This document shows positions 1 to 7,229 of a stretch of 17,092 bases of DNA, one piece after another. The position numbers and the translations under genes were made by a program. The stretch's first letter is position 1. Each line of letters begins with the position of its first letter. The notes under the pieces were generated by a model that ran no database searches, was not told the origin of the DNA, and saw only the letters and a program-made list of their open reading frames with translations. The stretch comes from an uncultured Saprospiraceae bacterium (lineage in GTDB: Bacteria > Bacteroidota > Bacteroidia > Chitinophagales > Saprospiraceae), in NCBI GenBank assembly GCA_938033975.1, contig CALHKJ010000536.1, positions 1 through 17,092 of the forward strand, read 5' to 3'.

Positions 1-1154
1 CCATGAAAAAAGATGGTCAATGGATCAAACCTGTTAACATGGGACCTGTTGTCAATTCACGAAAGTGGGATTCGCAACCAAGTTTGTCGCCTGACGGAAA
101 GAGATTATATTTTGCAAGTGATAGAAAAGGAGGTAAAGGAAAATCTGACATCTGGTATGTTGAATTTAAAAATGGTAGTTGGGGAAAAGCCGTTAATGCA
201 GGTGACTCAATTAATACTGAAGGAAATGAAGCCTCTCCTTTCATACACTTAGATGGCCAGACACTTTATTTTAGATCAGATGGTCATATCGGAATGGGTG
301 ATTATGATTTGTTCTTGTCTCGTTGGGAAAATAATGCATGGGCTGAGCCACAAAATATGGGCTACCCTATCAACTCTCCAGGAAGTGAAGGAGCTTTGAA
401 AGTCTCCACTGATGGAACTTATGCTTATTATGCTTCAGATGTCGAAAATGATAATTTGGATATTTTTAGATTCGAACTTCCTGAAGATCTAAGACCTCAA
501 AAAGTAAGCTACTTCAAAGCGCAGGTTTTGGATGCAGAAACTAAGGAACCCATCAAGGCAATGGTGGAAGTTTATGACATTAAAGCTAATCAAAGCTATA
601 TGTCTGATGCAACCAATCAAGATGGATATCTTCTTGCATCAATTCCCGAAAGATCGCAATACAGCATTTACGTAAGTGCTCCAGACTATGTTTTCTATTC
701 TGATAATATTTCATGGCAGGATACCACTTCCGTAAATAAGCCACAGGAATTAAAAATCTATTTGCAAAAAATAACAAAGCCCGTAGTTGCTACCAACAAC
801 AAAAAAGAAACAGCTCCCGTAATTCTTAAGAATATATTCTTTGAAAGCGGTTCAGACGAACTACTTTCGAGCTCTGATTTTGAAATCACTAAACTTAGTA
901 AAATCTTAATTGAATCTCCTGAGGCAAAGGTGAAAATTATTGGTTATACTGATAATGTAGGAAGCAAGGAGGATAATCAGATCCTTTCTCTCAACAGAGC
1001 AACATCAGTAAAGAATGCTCTTATAGAAAAAGGAATAGATGCTTCCAGAATTATGGTGCAAGGATTGGGTGAGGCAAACCCAATCGATACTAACGAAACA
1101 GAATTAGGAAGACAAAATAACAGAAGAACAGAGTTTGCTTTAATAAGAGCATAA
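1..1154 (+). CDS. PD40/WD40-like beta-propeller OmpA-family envelope protein, 5'-truncated by window edge
   Basis: Likely an outer-membrane or periplasmic protein that binds peptidoglycan through its C-terminus. Numbering is from the first visible Met, at base 3. PD40-type propeller blades are visible near residues 24-41 (QPSLSPDGKRLYFASD), 77-94 and 129-146. A carboxypeptidase-regulatory-like beta-sandwich spans about 170-255. A C-terminal OmpA domain spans about 275-381. D317 (in GYTDNVG) and R332 (in SLNRA) match the family's diaminopimelate-binding pair. Relatives that I recall are about 600-700 residues long, with a signal peptide and TPRs before the propeller. None of that is present, so the Met at base 3 is probably internal and the gene starts left of the window. 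Its TAA stop shares one base with the ATG of the next gene (TAATG), which suggests co-transcription and coupled translation. The domain calls are solid; the physiological role is not known. Confidence 0.88.
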   Translation, partial: MKKDGQWIKPVNMGPVVNSRKWDSQPSLSPDGKRLYFASDRKGGKGKSDIWYVEFKNGSWGKAVNAGDSINTEGNEASPFIHLDGQTLYFRSDGHIGMGDYDLFLSRWENNAWAEPQNMGYPINSPGSEGALKVSTDGTYAYYASDVENDNLDIFRFELPEDLRPQKVSYFKAQVLDAETKEPIKAMVEVYDIKANQSYMSDATNQDGYLLASIPERSQYSIYVSAPDYVFYSDNISWQDTTSVNKPQELKIYLQKITKPVVATNNKKETAPVILKNIFFESGSDELLSSSDFEITKLSKILIESPEAKVKIIGYTDNVGSKEDNQILSLNRATSVKNALIEKGIDASRIMVQGLGEANPIDTNETELGRQNNRRTEFALIRA

Positions 1155-2569
1155 TGGGAAGAAGAAGAAATAAAAGAAAGATCATAACCAATGTACGTCT
1201 GACAGGAATTGCTGACAGAGGTAAGGCTGTTGGTCGCGATGAAGAAGGAATGGTTGTCTTTGTAGAAGGCGGAGTGCCTGGCGATCTGATGGATGTTATG
1301 ACTCAAAGAAAAAAGAAAGGTGTCTGGAATGGCGTACCACACAAAATCCATGAATTCAGTGAAGATAGAACCGAGGCATTTTGCGAACATTTTTCTGAGT
1401 GTGGTGGATGCAAATGGCAACACCTAGACTATGCTGCGCAAATCAAACACAAAAACAAAGTCGTCTTGGATGCCTTTTCTAGATTGGCAAAAGTTGAAGT
1501 TGGAGAAATACAAAATATACTTGGGGCAGAAAAAATCAGAAACTATAGAAACAAAATGGTCTATAGTTTTTCTAATCGAAAATGGATCAAACAAGAAGTC
1601 ATTGATAAAGGTGAGGAAGTAGATTTTAGAAATGGCTTAGGCTTTTATCGAGCTGGTGCATTTGATAAGGTTGTAGACATCAGTGAATGCCACTTACAGG
1701 AAGAACTAAGCAACAAGCTCAGAAACAGAGTACGAGACTACACCCTAGCAAATGAAATTAGCTACCATGATCCAAAAGCACACAAAGGATTCATGCGTAA
1801 TCTTTTTGTGAGAAACAATCGCAAGGGAGAATGGATGGTCAATCTGGTATTTCATAAGGACGACCAAGAAATCATCAAACCGATGATGGAGATGATACAT
1901 AGTGAATTTCCAGAAATTGTCTCACTATGGTACACGATAAATCCAAAAATGAATGACAGTACTGCAGACTTAGATAGGATTCACTTTAGTGGAGATAGAT
2001 ATTTAAAAGAATCATTGGGTGATGTGCAATTCAATATTGGACCAAAGTCATTTTTCCAAACAAATACCTACCAAGCCGAAAAATTATATCAGACGGTTTT
2101 GGACTTCGCTGATTTTCAAGGCACAGAAAATGTGTATGATTTGTATACCGGATTAGGGAGTATCGCGCTGTACGTTGCCAAGCATTGCAAGCATGTTGTA
2201 GGAATCGAAGAAATCGAAGCTGCCATCGAAGATGCTAAGATGAACCAACAACTTAATGGTATAGACAATGCTACTTTCTATGCTGGTGATGTAAAAGATA
2301 TTCTTACAGATTCATTCGCAGAGAAACATGGCAAACCTGACATCTTAATTACCGATCCACCAAGAATGGGCATGCATGCAGATGTGGTACAAATGCTTTT
2401 AAAACTAGAAAGTCCCAAACTAGTTTATGTCAGCTGCAATCCATCTACCCAGGCAAGAGATATTGCCATCTTAAAAGAAAAATACGAAGTGTTAAAAATA
2501 CGACCAGTTGACATGTTTCCTCACACACATCACATAGAAAATGTAGCTTTGCTACAACTTAAGTTATGA
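1154..2569 (+). CDS. rlmD: 23S rRNA (uracil-5-)-methyltransferase, RlmD/RumA family
   Basis: SAM-dependent enzyme that makes 5-methyluridine in 23S rRNA in the cytoplasm. At 471 residues it is full length for the family. An N-terminal TRAM-like RNA-binding domain covers about 10-65. Four cysteines, C77, C83, C86 and C179, have the spacing of the RumA [4Fe-4S] site (C-x5-C-x2-C, then a distant C). The Rossmann methyltransferase domain shows FFQTN at 300-304, the SAM loop DLYTGLGSIALY at about 329-340, DPPR at 401-404, the catalytic nucleophile C428 in VSCNP, and the general base E462 in HHIENVALL. The start overlaps the preceding stop (TAATG), and the stop overlaps the next start (ATGA), so the gene is embedded in an operon. 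The family is near certain. Which uridine it modifies (U1939-type RlmD or U747-type RlmC) cannot be decided from sequence; some Bacteroidota enzymes of this group may differ from the E. coli enzyme. Confidence 0.93.
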   Translation: MGRRRNKRKIITNVRLTGIADRGKAVGRDEEGMVVFVEGGVPGDLMDVMTQRKKKGVWNGVPHKIHEFSEDRTEAFCEHFSECGGCKWQHLDYAAQIKHKNKVVLDAFSRLAKVEVGEIQNILGAEKIRNYRNKMVYSFSNRKWIKQEVIDKGEEVDFRNGLGFYRAGAFDKVVDISECHLQEELSNKLRNRVRDYTLANEISYHDPKAHKGFMRNLFVRNNRKGEWMVNLVFHKDDQEIIKPMMEMIHSEFPEIVSLWYTINPKMNDSTADLDRIHFSGDRYLKESLGDVQFNIGPKSFFQTNTYQAEKLYQTVLDFADFQGTENVYDLYTGLGSIALYVAKHCKHVVGIEEIEAAIEDAKMNQQLNGIDNATFYAGDVKDILTDSFAEKHGKPDILITDPPRMGMHADVVQMLLKLESPKLVYVSCNPSTQARDIAILKEKYEVLKIRPVDMFPHTHHIENVALLQLKL

Positions 2570-2922
2570 GTGTAAATCAGAGATATAAACAGCTAGAAAA
2601 GGAACTAAGTCCTTACAAAAAGGCTATGGCTCAAGCATGCGATACCATAATAGATAAAGAGGTATCTAAATACCCTATCATGATCGCTCACCAACAACAA
2701 CTCGAATTGGGAATCCCAATAGTCACAACGGAAACCTTCCCTGAAGGAACTTGGAATATCCATGCATCAAGCCTTGAGGAATTCGTAGCAAAGCAAATTA
2801 TCAATACAGAGAAGGTTCAAAACTTTAGGGCAACCTACAAAGATGTAAAAAGCTATATCTGTGTTTTCAGCCTAAGTGAACTAGGTGCCAAGTTTGTTTT
2901 CTTGACACGTGATCAAACCTAA
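2566..2922 (+). CDS. Small conserved-looking hypothetical protein, translationally coupled to rlmD
   Basis: 118-residue soluble protein with no signal peptide, membrane segment or metal motif. I do not recognise a family. The N-terminal third (about residues 4-35) is predicted by eye to be helical and charged. The rest looks alpha/beta, with hydrophobic strands around YPIMIAHQ (36-43), YICVFSL (about 96-102) and AKFVFLT (about 108-114). Its ATG lies inside the end of rlmD (ATGA, 4-nt overlap), so its expression should be coupled to the methyltransferase. It ends 5 bp before the stop codon of the convergent VWA gene, with no visible hairpin between them. The tight overlap makes it a credible gene; function unknown. 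Confidence 0.75.
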   Translation: MSVNQRYKQLEKELSPYKKAMAQACDTIIDKEVSKYPIMIAHQQQLELGIPIVTTETFPEGTWNIHASSLEEFVAKQIINTEKVQNFRATYKDVKSYICVFSLSELGAKFVFLTRDQT

Positions 2923-2927
2923 ACAGC

Positions 2928-4457
2928 TTACATACCTTCAGCCAATTCAATTAAGTCCAACAATTCCTCCCTGTAATTATGAGGATCATAACTCATTGCA
3001 CTATTTATCCAAGATTTTACTTTAGGATAATCAGTTAAGCCAAGATGTTCAGAATCAAAAAGTAACATACCGAAACCAGCAACTCCTGCTGCAAATCTCA
3101 ATGATTCTGTTGCATCCTGAAAGGCAGTTCCATTATCATAAATATATTCAGTAACCAATTGACTTGCATCTCCATCTGGCAACTTAAAGCGAAAGTCTAT
3201 TTGGATAGCAGGTACGTTTCTGTCTTGATCTGCAGCCGGGATAATTTCATAAAAGGCGGTAATGTTTTGACCAATACTTAATTCGCCTGCATCTTTGGTA
3301 TCATCTTCAAAATCTTCTTCATTAAGAACTCTATTTTCATAACCAATCAGACGATAGGCCTTCACATTTTCAGGTTTGAATTCGATTTGAATTTTGACAT
3401 CTTTTGCGGAAGCATAAAATTTATGATACTCATGGACGAATACTTTAAGAGCTTGATCGTAATTGTCTACATATTCAAAAGTCCCATTTCCATGATTGGC
3501 CATTTGTTCCATTTTTCCTTCTTGATAATTACCGGTGCCTAGACCAACCACAGTCAAGAATACGCCCGTTTCTCTCATCTCCTCGATAAGTGCGATTAAT
3601 TCATCTTGATCCCAGATCCCAACATTAAAGTCGCCATCTGTTCCCAAAATAATTCTATTGTTTCCACCTTCAATAAAATTTTCAGTAGCTATTCTATATG
3701 CTTCTCTGATTCCACCTTCTCCATTGGTTGAGCCTCCAGAACTCAATCCATCGATTGCATTTACAATTGTTTGTTTATCATCTCCAGCAGTTGATGGAAG
3801 TGCGACTCCAGGATTGGAAGCATAGGTTACAATAGATAATCTATCATCTGTGTCAAGTTCGTCCACCAAAGCTTTCATTCCTTCTTTCAGGAGAGGCAAT
3901 TTATTTGCAGCAGTCATAGACCCTGATACATCGATTAAAAAAACCAAATTGGAAGCCGGAAGATCTTCTTTACTAATTTCTTTTCCTTGCATTCCGATTC
4001 TCAGTAGTTTATGAGTAGATTTCCAAGGACAATTTGCAATTTCTCCATTTAGAACTACAGGCTCATTGTAATTCTTTTCATAATCCATTGGAAAATAATT
4101 AATCATTTCTTCAATTCTTACTGCACCCAATGGTGGCAAAGAATTTTGTTCAGTTAAGTATCTTCTAATGTTTGCATAGGATGCGCCATCTGCGTCAATT
4201 GAAAAAGTTGAAACAGGTTCATCTGCAACATTCACAAATGCATTTTCTTCTGTCTCATTATATTGTTCTGTCCCCTGCACTTCACCTCCTGTTCCTCCAT
4301 TCCCTAATGCTCCAAATCCACCTTCCGTAAAAACACCAGGATTGCCGTTCGTATCATCTGAATCAAAGGTATTTGGAGTCCCACCGCTAAAATTATCTTC
4401 ACTGCAACTTGCTAAAAAAAGCAAAGCAGTAGCTAGTAGAAAAATATTTTTTTTCAT
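2928..4457 (-). CDS. YfbK-like von Willebrand factor type A domain lipoprotein
   Basis: Cell-envelope lipoprotein of 509 residues. A short signal peptide ends in lipobox LASC (15-18), with C18 as the lipidated residue. A Gly/Asn/Thr-rich flexible linker follows (about 22-65), then the conserved region preceding VWA in YfbK-like proteins (about 75-165, including TFSIDADGASYANIRRYL). The VWA domain (about 168-345) has an intact MIDAS metal site: D176, S178 and S180 in DVSGSM, T244 in GGSTNGEGG, and D274 in LGTDGD. A C-terminal YfbK-type domain covers about 350-509. It is probably a metal-dependent protein-interaction module on the periplasmic or outer surface. Its start is 53 bp downstream of the barrel gene on the same strand, so it is likely the third gene of the sigma-barrel-VWA operon. 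A run of eight A bases right after the start codon could slip during replication. Confidence 0.9.
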   Translation of the reverse strand: MKKNIFLLATALLFLASCSEDNFSGGTPNTFDSDDTNGNPGVFTEGGFGALGNGGTGGEVQGTEQYNETEENAFVNVADEPVSTFSIDADGASYANIRRYLTEQNSLPPLGAVRIEEMINYFPMDYEKNYNEPVVLNGEIANCPWKSTHKLLRIGMQGKEISKEDLPASNLVFLIDVSGSMTAANKLPLLKEGMKALVDELDTDDRLSIVTYASNPGVALPSTAGDDKQTIVNAIDGLSSGGSTNGEGGIREAYRIATENFIEGGNNRIILGTDGDFNVGIWDQDELIALIEEMRETGVFLTVVGLGTGNYQEGKMEQMANHGNGTFEYVDNYDQALKVFVHEYHKFYASAKDVKIQIEFKPENVKAYRLIGYENRVLNEEDFEDDTKDAGELSIGQNITAFYEIIPAADQDRNVPAIQIDFRFKLPDGDASQLVTEYIYDNGTAFQDATESLRFAAGVAGFGMLLFDSEHLGLTDYPKVKSWINSAMSYDPHNYREELLDLIELAEGM

Positions 4458-4510
4458 GGTTTGTGATTTAAAATATAGAAAATTGAATGTTACTAAATGT
4501 GTGCTATGTC

Positions 4511-6055
4511 TTATTTATATTTACCAAAATGTAAATAATATCGTATTCGTGCGACTGGACCCATTCCAGTAATCGTGTATGTGCCTCCAGATTCAAACTC
4601 AGAATTTCTTAAAGCAGTATATTTCCCTCTTTCCAAATAACCCCTTGCTAAAGTATAACTTAGATCAAGAGCTAATCTCCCTCTATTCCCTAATATTTTT
4701 TCAACACTAAGTCCAAGGTCAAAATTGAAACTATTTTGCCTCCTCTGATCAATTTCTGAATTACTCTGTACACGATCAAAATCAAAAATACTTGCCTGAT
4801 CAATATCATTGCTCGTTGCAAACTGACCTGACTCGAATTGATTTGGCAAATTAAGAATTGAATTTGCCAGCACTGATGCATGTAGGCCAAGCAAAAAGTC
4901 TTTCTTCAAAGGAATGGAATACTGAGTCCTCAAATAAGGACTGGCCACAGCAAATTTATTGATAACAAACTGCTCGTTTGATGTGATAATTGGGTTACCA
5001 GCCTCCAATGTATTATTTGGTGTATTCCACTCATCTATTTTTTCTTGATCAACAATCTCTCCCAACTTAAATTGATACAAAGAAGCTGTAAGTCCAATCT
5101 CTGCTGAAAATTTCCCAAAGTTTCTGCCAAAGCCTAAGCCTGCAGTATAACTAGGAAAAAGTTTTTGGGCAGGGACCAATGTTCCAGGACTAGGGTTCTG
5201 GTTAATATCTACTGTTGGGAATTTTACGCCAGCTTCTGTCACAACAAACCACGGTCTTGTTAATCCTTGATTTAAATCTAAATCAACAACCGCCTCTTCT
5301 TCATCCATTCTTTCGTCTTGAATCTCTAAGTCTTCAGTCTCTAAATCTTCAATGGCTATGACTTCTTCAAGTTCAAATAGATCTCTCTTTTCAAATACCG
5401 CCGATTCTGGAATTGCACTTACTTCATTAAGTACATCTTCCATTACTACATCTACACTCTCTACTTCAGCAACCACCTCAAGTCTTGATTCTCGGCTCTC
5501 GGCCCCCGACTCTTGGTTCCCAATTCTCGACTCCCCAACAAATATTTCGTTTTTCGTCTTTCGTCTCTCATCAACAGCCGCAAATCCCGACTCACTACTC
5601 TTGGTTCTCGACTCTTTCACCAGTCTTTCGTCTTTCGTCTTTCGTATTATATCTTCCTTCGATTCCTCAACAAGTCTTTCATCTTTGTTCTTTGGTCTTT
5701 CGTCTTCTTTCCTCTCTCGGCTCCCGGCTCCCGACTCTCGGCTCTCATCTTTCGTCTTTAGTCTTTGGTCTTCAAAAGCAAATCCCGGTTCCCGACTCTC
5801 GGCTCTCGGTTCTAGATTCTCATCTTTCGTCTCAAGTCTTTCGTCTTCTGTCTCCAAACCAAAATCAACAAATTGATATAATGCGACTGAAAGCACTGCA
5901 ACTAATATAGCTGCTGCACCTAATCGCCACCAGGCAAAACCTGCTTTGCGATCATCTTGATCTGCATCTAGTAGCTGCTCCATTTTACTCCACTCTCCAG
6001 GATCTGGTGTGTCGGAGTAAGATTTCAATCGCTCTCTGAAATCGTCCTTGCTCAT
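4511..6055 (-). CDS. Membrane-anchored outer-membrane beta-barrel protein with repeat linker, putative anti-sigma/sensor
   Basis: 514 residues. The N-terminal cytoplasmic segment (1-44, acidic, with PDPGEWSKMEQLL) resembles the short regions before the single membrane helix in Bacteroidota proteins encoded next to ECF-type sigma genes. A membrane helix follows at about 45-63 (LGAAAILVAVLSVALYQFV). Next is a highly charged linker (about 67-191) of DERLKTK-like and ESREPG-like peptides, then an acidic stretch (192-262). The C-terminal domain (about 268-514) is rich in alternating aromatic and polar strands ending in RIRYYLHFGKYK, like an outer-membrane beta-barrel. Translation is coupled to the sigma gene (ATGA overlap). 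I infer that it controls that sigma factor, possibly linking both membranes. No zinc anti-sigma HxxxCxxC motif is present, so the anti-sigma role rests on context and topology. The linker is coded by an unusual heptanucleotide array, listed separately. Confidence 0.75.
   Translation of the reverse strand: MSKDDFRERLKSYSDTPDPGEWSKMEQLLDADQDDRKAGFAWWRLGAAAILVAVLSVALYQFVDFGLETEDERLETKDENLEPRAESREPGFAFEDQRLKTKDESRESGAGSRERKEDERPKNKDERLVEESKEDIIRKTKDERLVKESRTKSSESGFAAVDERRKTKNEIFVGESRIGNQESGAESRESRLEVVAEVESVDVVMEDVLNEVSAIPESAVFEKRDLFELEEVIAIEDLETEDLEIQDERMDEEEAVVDLDLNQGLTRPWFVVTEAGVKFPTVDINQNPSPGTLVPAQKLFPSYTAGLGFGRNFGKFSAEIGLTASLYQFKLGEIVDQEKIDEWNTPNNTLEAGNPIITSNEQFVINKFAVASPYLRTQYSIPLKKDFLLGLHASVLANSILNLPNQFESGQFATSNDIDQASIFDFDRVQSNSEIDQRRQNSFNFDLGLSVEKILGNRGRLALDLSYTLARGYLERGKYTALRNSEFESGGTYTITGMGPVARIRYYLHFGKYK
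5482..5851. repeat. Degenerate heptanucleotide array (about 40 units, + strand consensus YTYYCGN) inside the barrel gene
   Basis: Runs of 7-bp units lie at about 5482-5537 (8 units), 5544-5571 (4), 5584-5618 (5), 5625-5645 (3 perfect CTTTCGT), 5676-5703 (4), 5707-5776 (10) and 5782-5851 (10), separated by short spacers of about 3-30 bp. Units range from T-rich (CTTTCGT) to C-rich (CTCTCGG, CTCCCGA). They merge within single runs, for example 5735-5769: CTCTCGG, CTCTCAT, CTTTCGT, CTTTAGT, CTTTGGT. A 17-bp word recurs exactly at 5730-5746 and 5791-5807. Read on the minus strand, three units (21 nt) encode seven residues, which explains the DERLKTK-type and ESREPG-type peptides of the linker. 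The + strand is almost pure pyrimidine, so all three antisense frames are open here by composition. Confidence 0.85.
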
Positions 6056-6615
6056 TTACTCAGCTTTATTTGATTTAAATTATTTATCTGTAATTGTAAT
6101 TCGTTCTTTGCTTTTGCTAAAAGCCACTTTGAGGTATTACTTTTTATCCCAGTAATTTCTTCAATCTCTCTGTGCTTGTACCCATCCACTACATACATAG
6201 AAAATACCAGCCTCTGTTTATCTTCCAATTTTTGAATCAGCTCAAAAATTTGCTCTGTTGCTAGGTTATTCAAGGCTTGATTTAATTCAGAATTGTTTGC
6301 TTCCACAATCGCGCTATCTACGGGTGCCATCGCCTTGCTATGCCTATTCTTACTTCTTATATTATCAATGCTTGTTTTGATGAGAATATCATTGGCCCAT
6401 CCTAGAAAATTTGTTCCAATCCTAAATTTGTGGATATTCTTGTACACCTTCAACATTGCCAAATTAAATACCCAATTGGCATCTTCTCTGGATTTGTTAT
6501 ACCTCATCGCTGTACCTATCAGCTTTGAATAGGTAAAGTTGTAAAGTTGTTCTTGAGCTCTTCTATCTTGTTTAGAACACCGCTCAAGTACCGAATCCAG
6601 TGGAAAAGACTGCAT
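6052..6615 (-). CDS. RNA polymerase sigma factor, sigma-70 family (ECF-like)
   Basis: 187-residue DNA-binding initiation factor. A sigma region 2-like domain covers about 20-93 (LYNFTYSKLIGTAMRY, then FLGWANDILIKTSIDNIR, which matches the core-binding and -10 recognition helices). A sigma region 4-like domain covers about 120-178, with a helix-turn-helix around 146-170 (YKHREIEEITGIKSNTSKW). The two are joined by a short linker with no region 3, as in ECF factors. It is the first gene of the likely sigma-barrel-VWA operon. Its TGA overlaps the ATG of the next gene by 4 nt. Upstream lies a 140-bp region shared with a divergent lipoprotein gene. Many such systems activate their own promoter, but I found no exact Bacteroidota -7 element (TAnnTTTG) there. 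Confidence 0.9.
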   Translation of the reverse strand: MQSFPLDSVLERCSKQDRRAQEQLYNFTYSKLIGTAMRYNKSREDANWVFNLAMLKVYKNIHKFRIGTNFLGWANDILIKTSIDNIRSKNRHSKAMAPVDSAIVEANNSELNQALNNLATEQIFELIQKLEDKQRLVFSMYVVDGYKHREIEEITGIKSNTSKWLLAKAKNELQLQINNLNQIKLSK

Positions 6616-6755
6616 TTATAACAAGTACTTTATTGTGTTTGCTGATATAGCGTACAAAGTTGGATTTTGGTTGGTAATCTCAAAAATTTCTTAAAAAAAC
6701 TTAAAAAAGCAACGAAATCACAGCTTGTAGCGATATACCTACTAAAATCTAACTT
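6616..6755. promoter_or_regulatory. Divergent intergenic region between sigma operon and small lipoprotein gene
   Basis: These 140 bp should carry the promoters of both flanking transcription units. The sequence is very AT-rich, with two nearby CTTAAAAAA-type words around 6690-6707. I looked on both strands for the Bacteroidota consensus (TAnnTTTG with TTG upstream) and found no exact match. The assignment rests on gene orientation only. Confidence 0.4.
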
Positions 6756-7172
6756 ATGAACAATTTAGTCCATTATCTGAAAATAGGGGTTTTAGCAATA
6801 ATTCTGACGAATTTATTATCTGCTTGCTCTAAAGAGGAAGGTCCTACTGGCCCTTCAAAAGAATTTACTTGTGATCATATATCCCTTACGGTCAATAACT
6901 TTCTTCCCGAAGATCTAGATAGTATTAGTATTGGCAGTCAAAACTTTGGCTTGATAGCCGCTGGAGATACGGAGGTCTTATGCTTGGATGAAAGTTATGC
7001 TTATATGTCTTCACCTGATTTCTTGATTCTCTTTATGAATGCTTTGTATGAAGATGAAAAGGTCTATGATGGCTACTTTTGTGGCACTGGATTAATGCCT
7101 ATTGTGGAAGGGGAATTTGAAATTGACATAACGGAAGTAAGTGATCAATTTTTGATCTATGAATTCAAATAA
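6756..7172 (+). CDS. Small orphan lipoprotein, function unknown
   Basis: 138-residue predicted lipoprotein. A hydrophobic signal segment (about 9-22) leads to lipobox LSAC (21-24), with C24 lipidated, followed by the acidic stretch SKEEG and a Gly/Pro turn. The mature part is acidic and contains three further cysteines (C39, C76, C109), so one disulfide could form. It ends in strands typical of a small beta-rich domain (EGEFEIDITEVSDQFLIYEF). I do not recognise a family. It is transcribed away from the sigma operon and ends a few bases before a strong hairpin terminator, so it looks like a single-gene unit. A link to the neighbouring sigma factor, for example as its target, is only a possibility. 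Confidence 0.75.
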   Translation: MNNLVHYLKIGVLAIILTNLLSACSKEEGPTGPSKEFTCDHISLTVNNFLPEDLDSISIGSQNFGLIAAGDTEVLCLDESYAYMSSPDFLILFMNALYEDEKVYDGYFCGTGLMPIVEGEFEIDITEVSDQFLIYEFK

Positions 7173-7176
7173 AAAG

Positions 7177-7210
7177 AAAGGGCTGAGTCAAACAACTCAG
7201 CCCTTTTTAT
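7177..7210. terminator. Bidirectional intrinsic terminator between convergent genes
   Basis: A perfect 12-bp stem is formed by AAAGGGCTGAGT (7177-7188) and ACTCAGCCCTTT (7195-7206) around a 6-nt loop. It is followed on the + strand by T-rich DNA and preceded by A-rich DNA, which gives a U-tract for the minus strand. It sits between the stop codons of the small lipoprotein gene and the metalloprotease gene and can serve both. Confidence 0.9.
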
Positions 7211-7229
7211 TTTGAAATTAAATCAACTT

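Noticed and set aside
977..1423. 148-codon minus-strand open frame antisense to the OmpA and rlmD genes
   Set aside because: It overlaps two well-supported coding regions, and its translation shows no signal peptide or domain.
4470..4477. TATATTTT on the minus strand as a -7 box for the VWA gene
   Set aside because: It matches TAnnTTTG at 7 of 8 positions but has no convincing upstream TTG element. In such AT-rich DNA this is expected by chance.
5482..5851. Heptad-rich segment considered as a sequencing or assembly artefact
   Set aside because: The units are degenerate and the reading frame is kept through all spacers from an intact anchor domain to an intact barrel, which random error would not give.
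5352..5910. Long open frames on the + strand in all three frames, antisense to the barrel gene
   Set aside because: The + strand here is nearly pure pyrimidine, so TAA, TAG and TGA cannot form. The Ser/Leu/Phe-rich translations are a composition artefact of the heptad array, and the minus-strand gene has clear N- and C-terminal domains.
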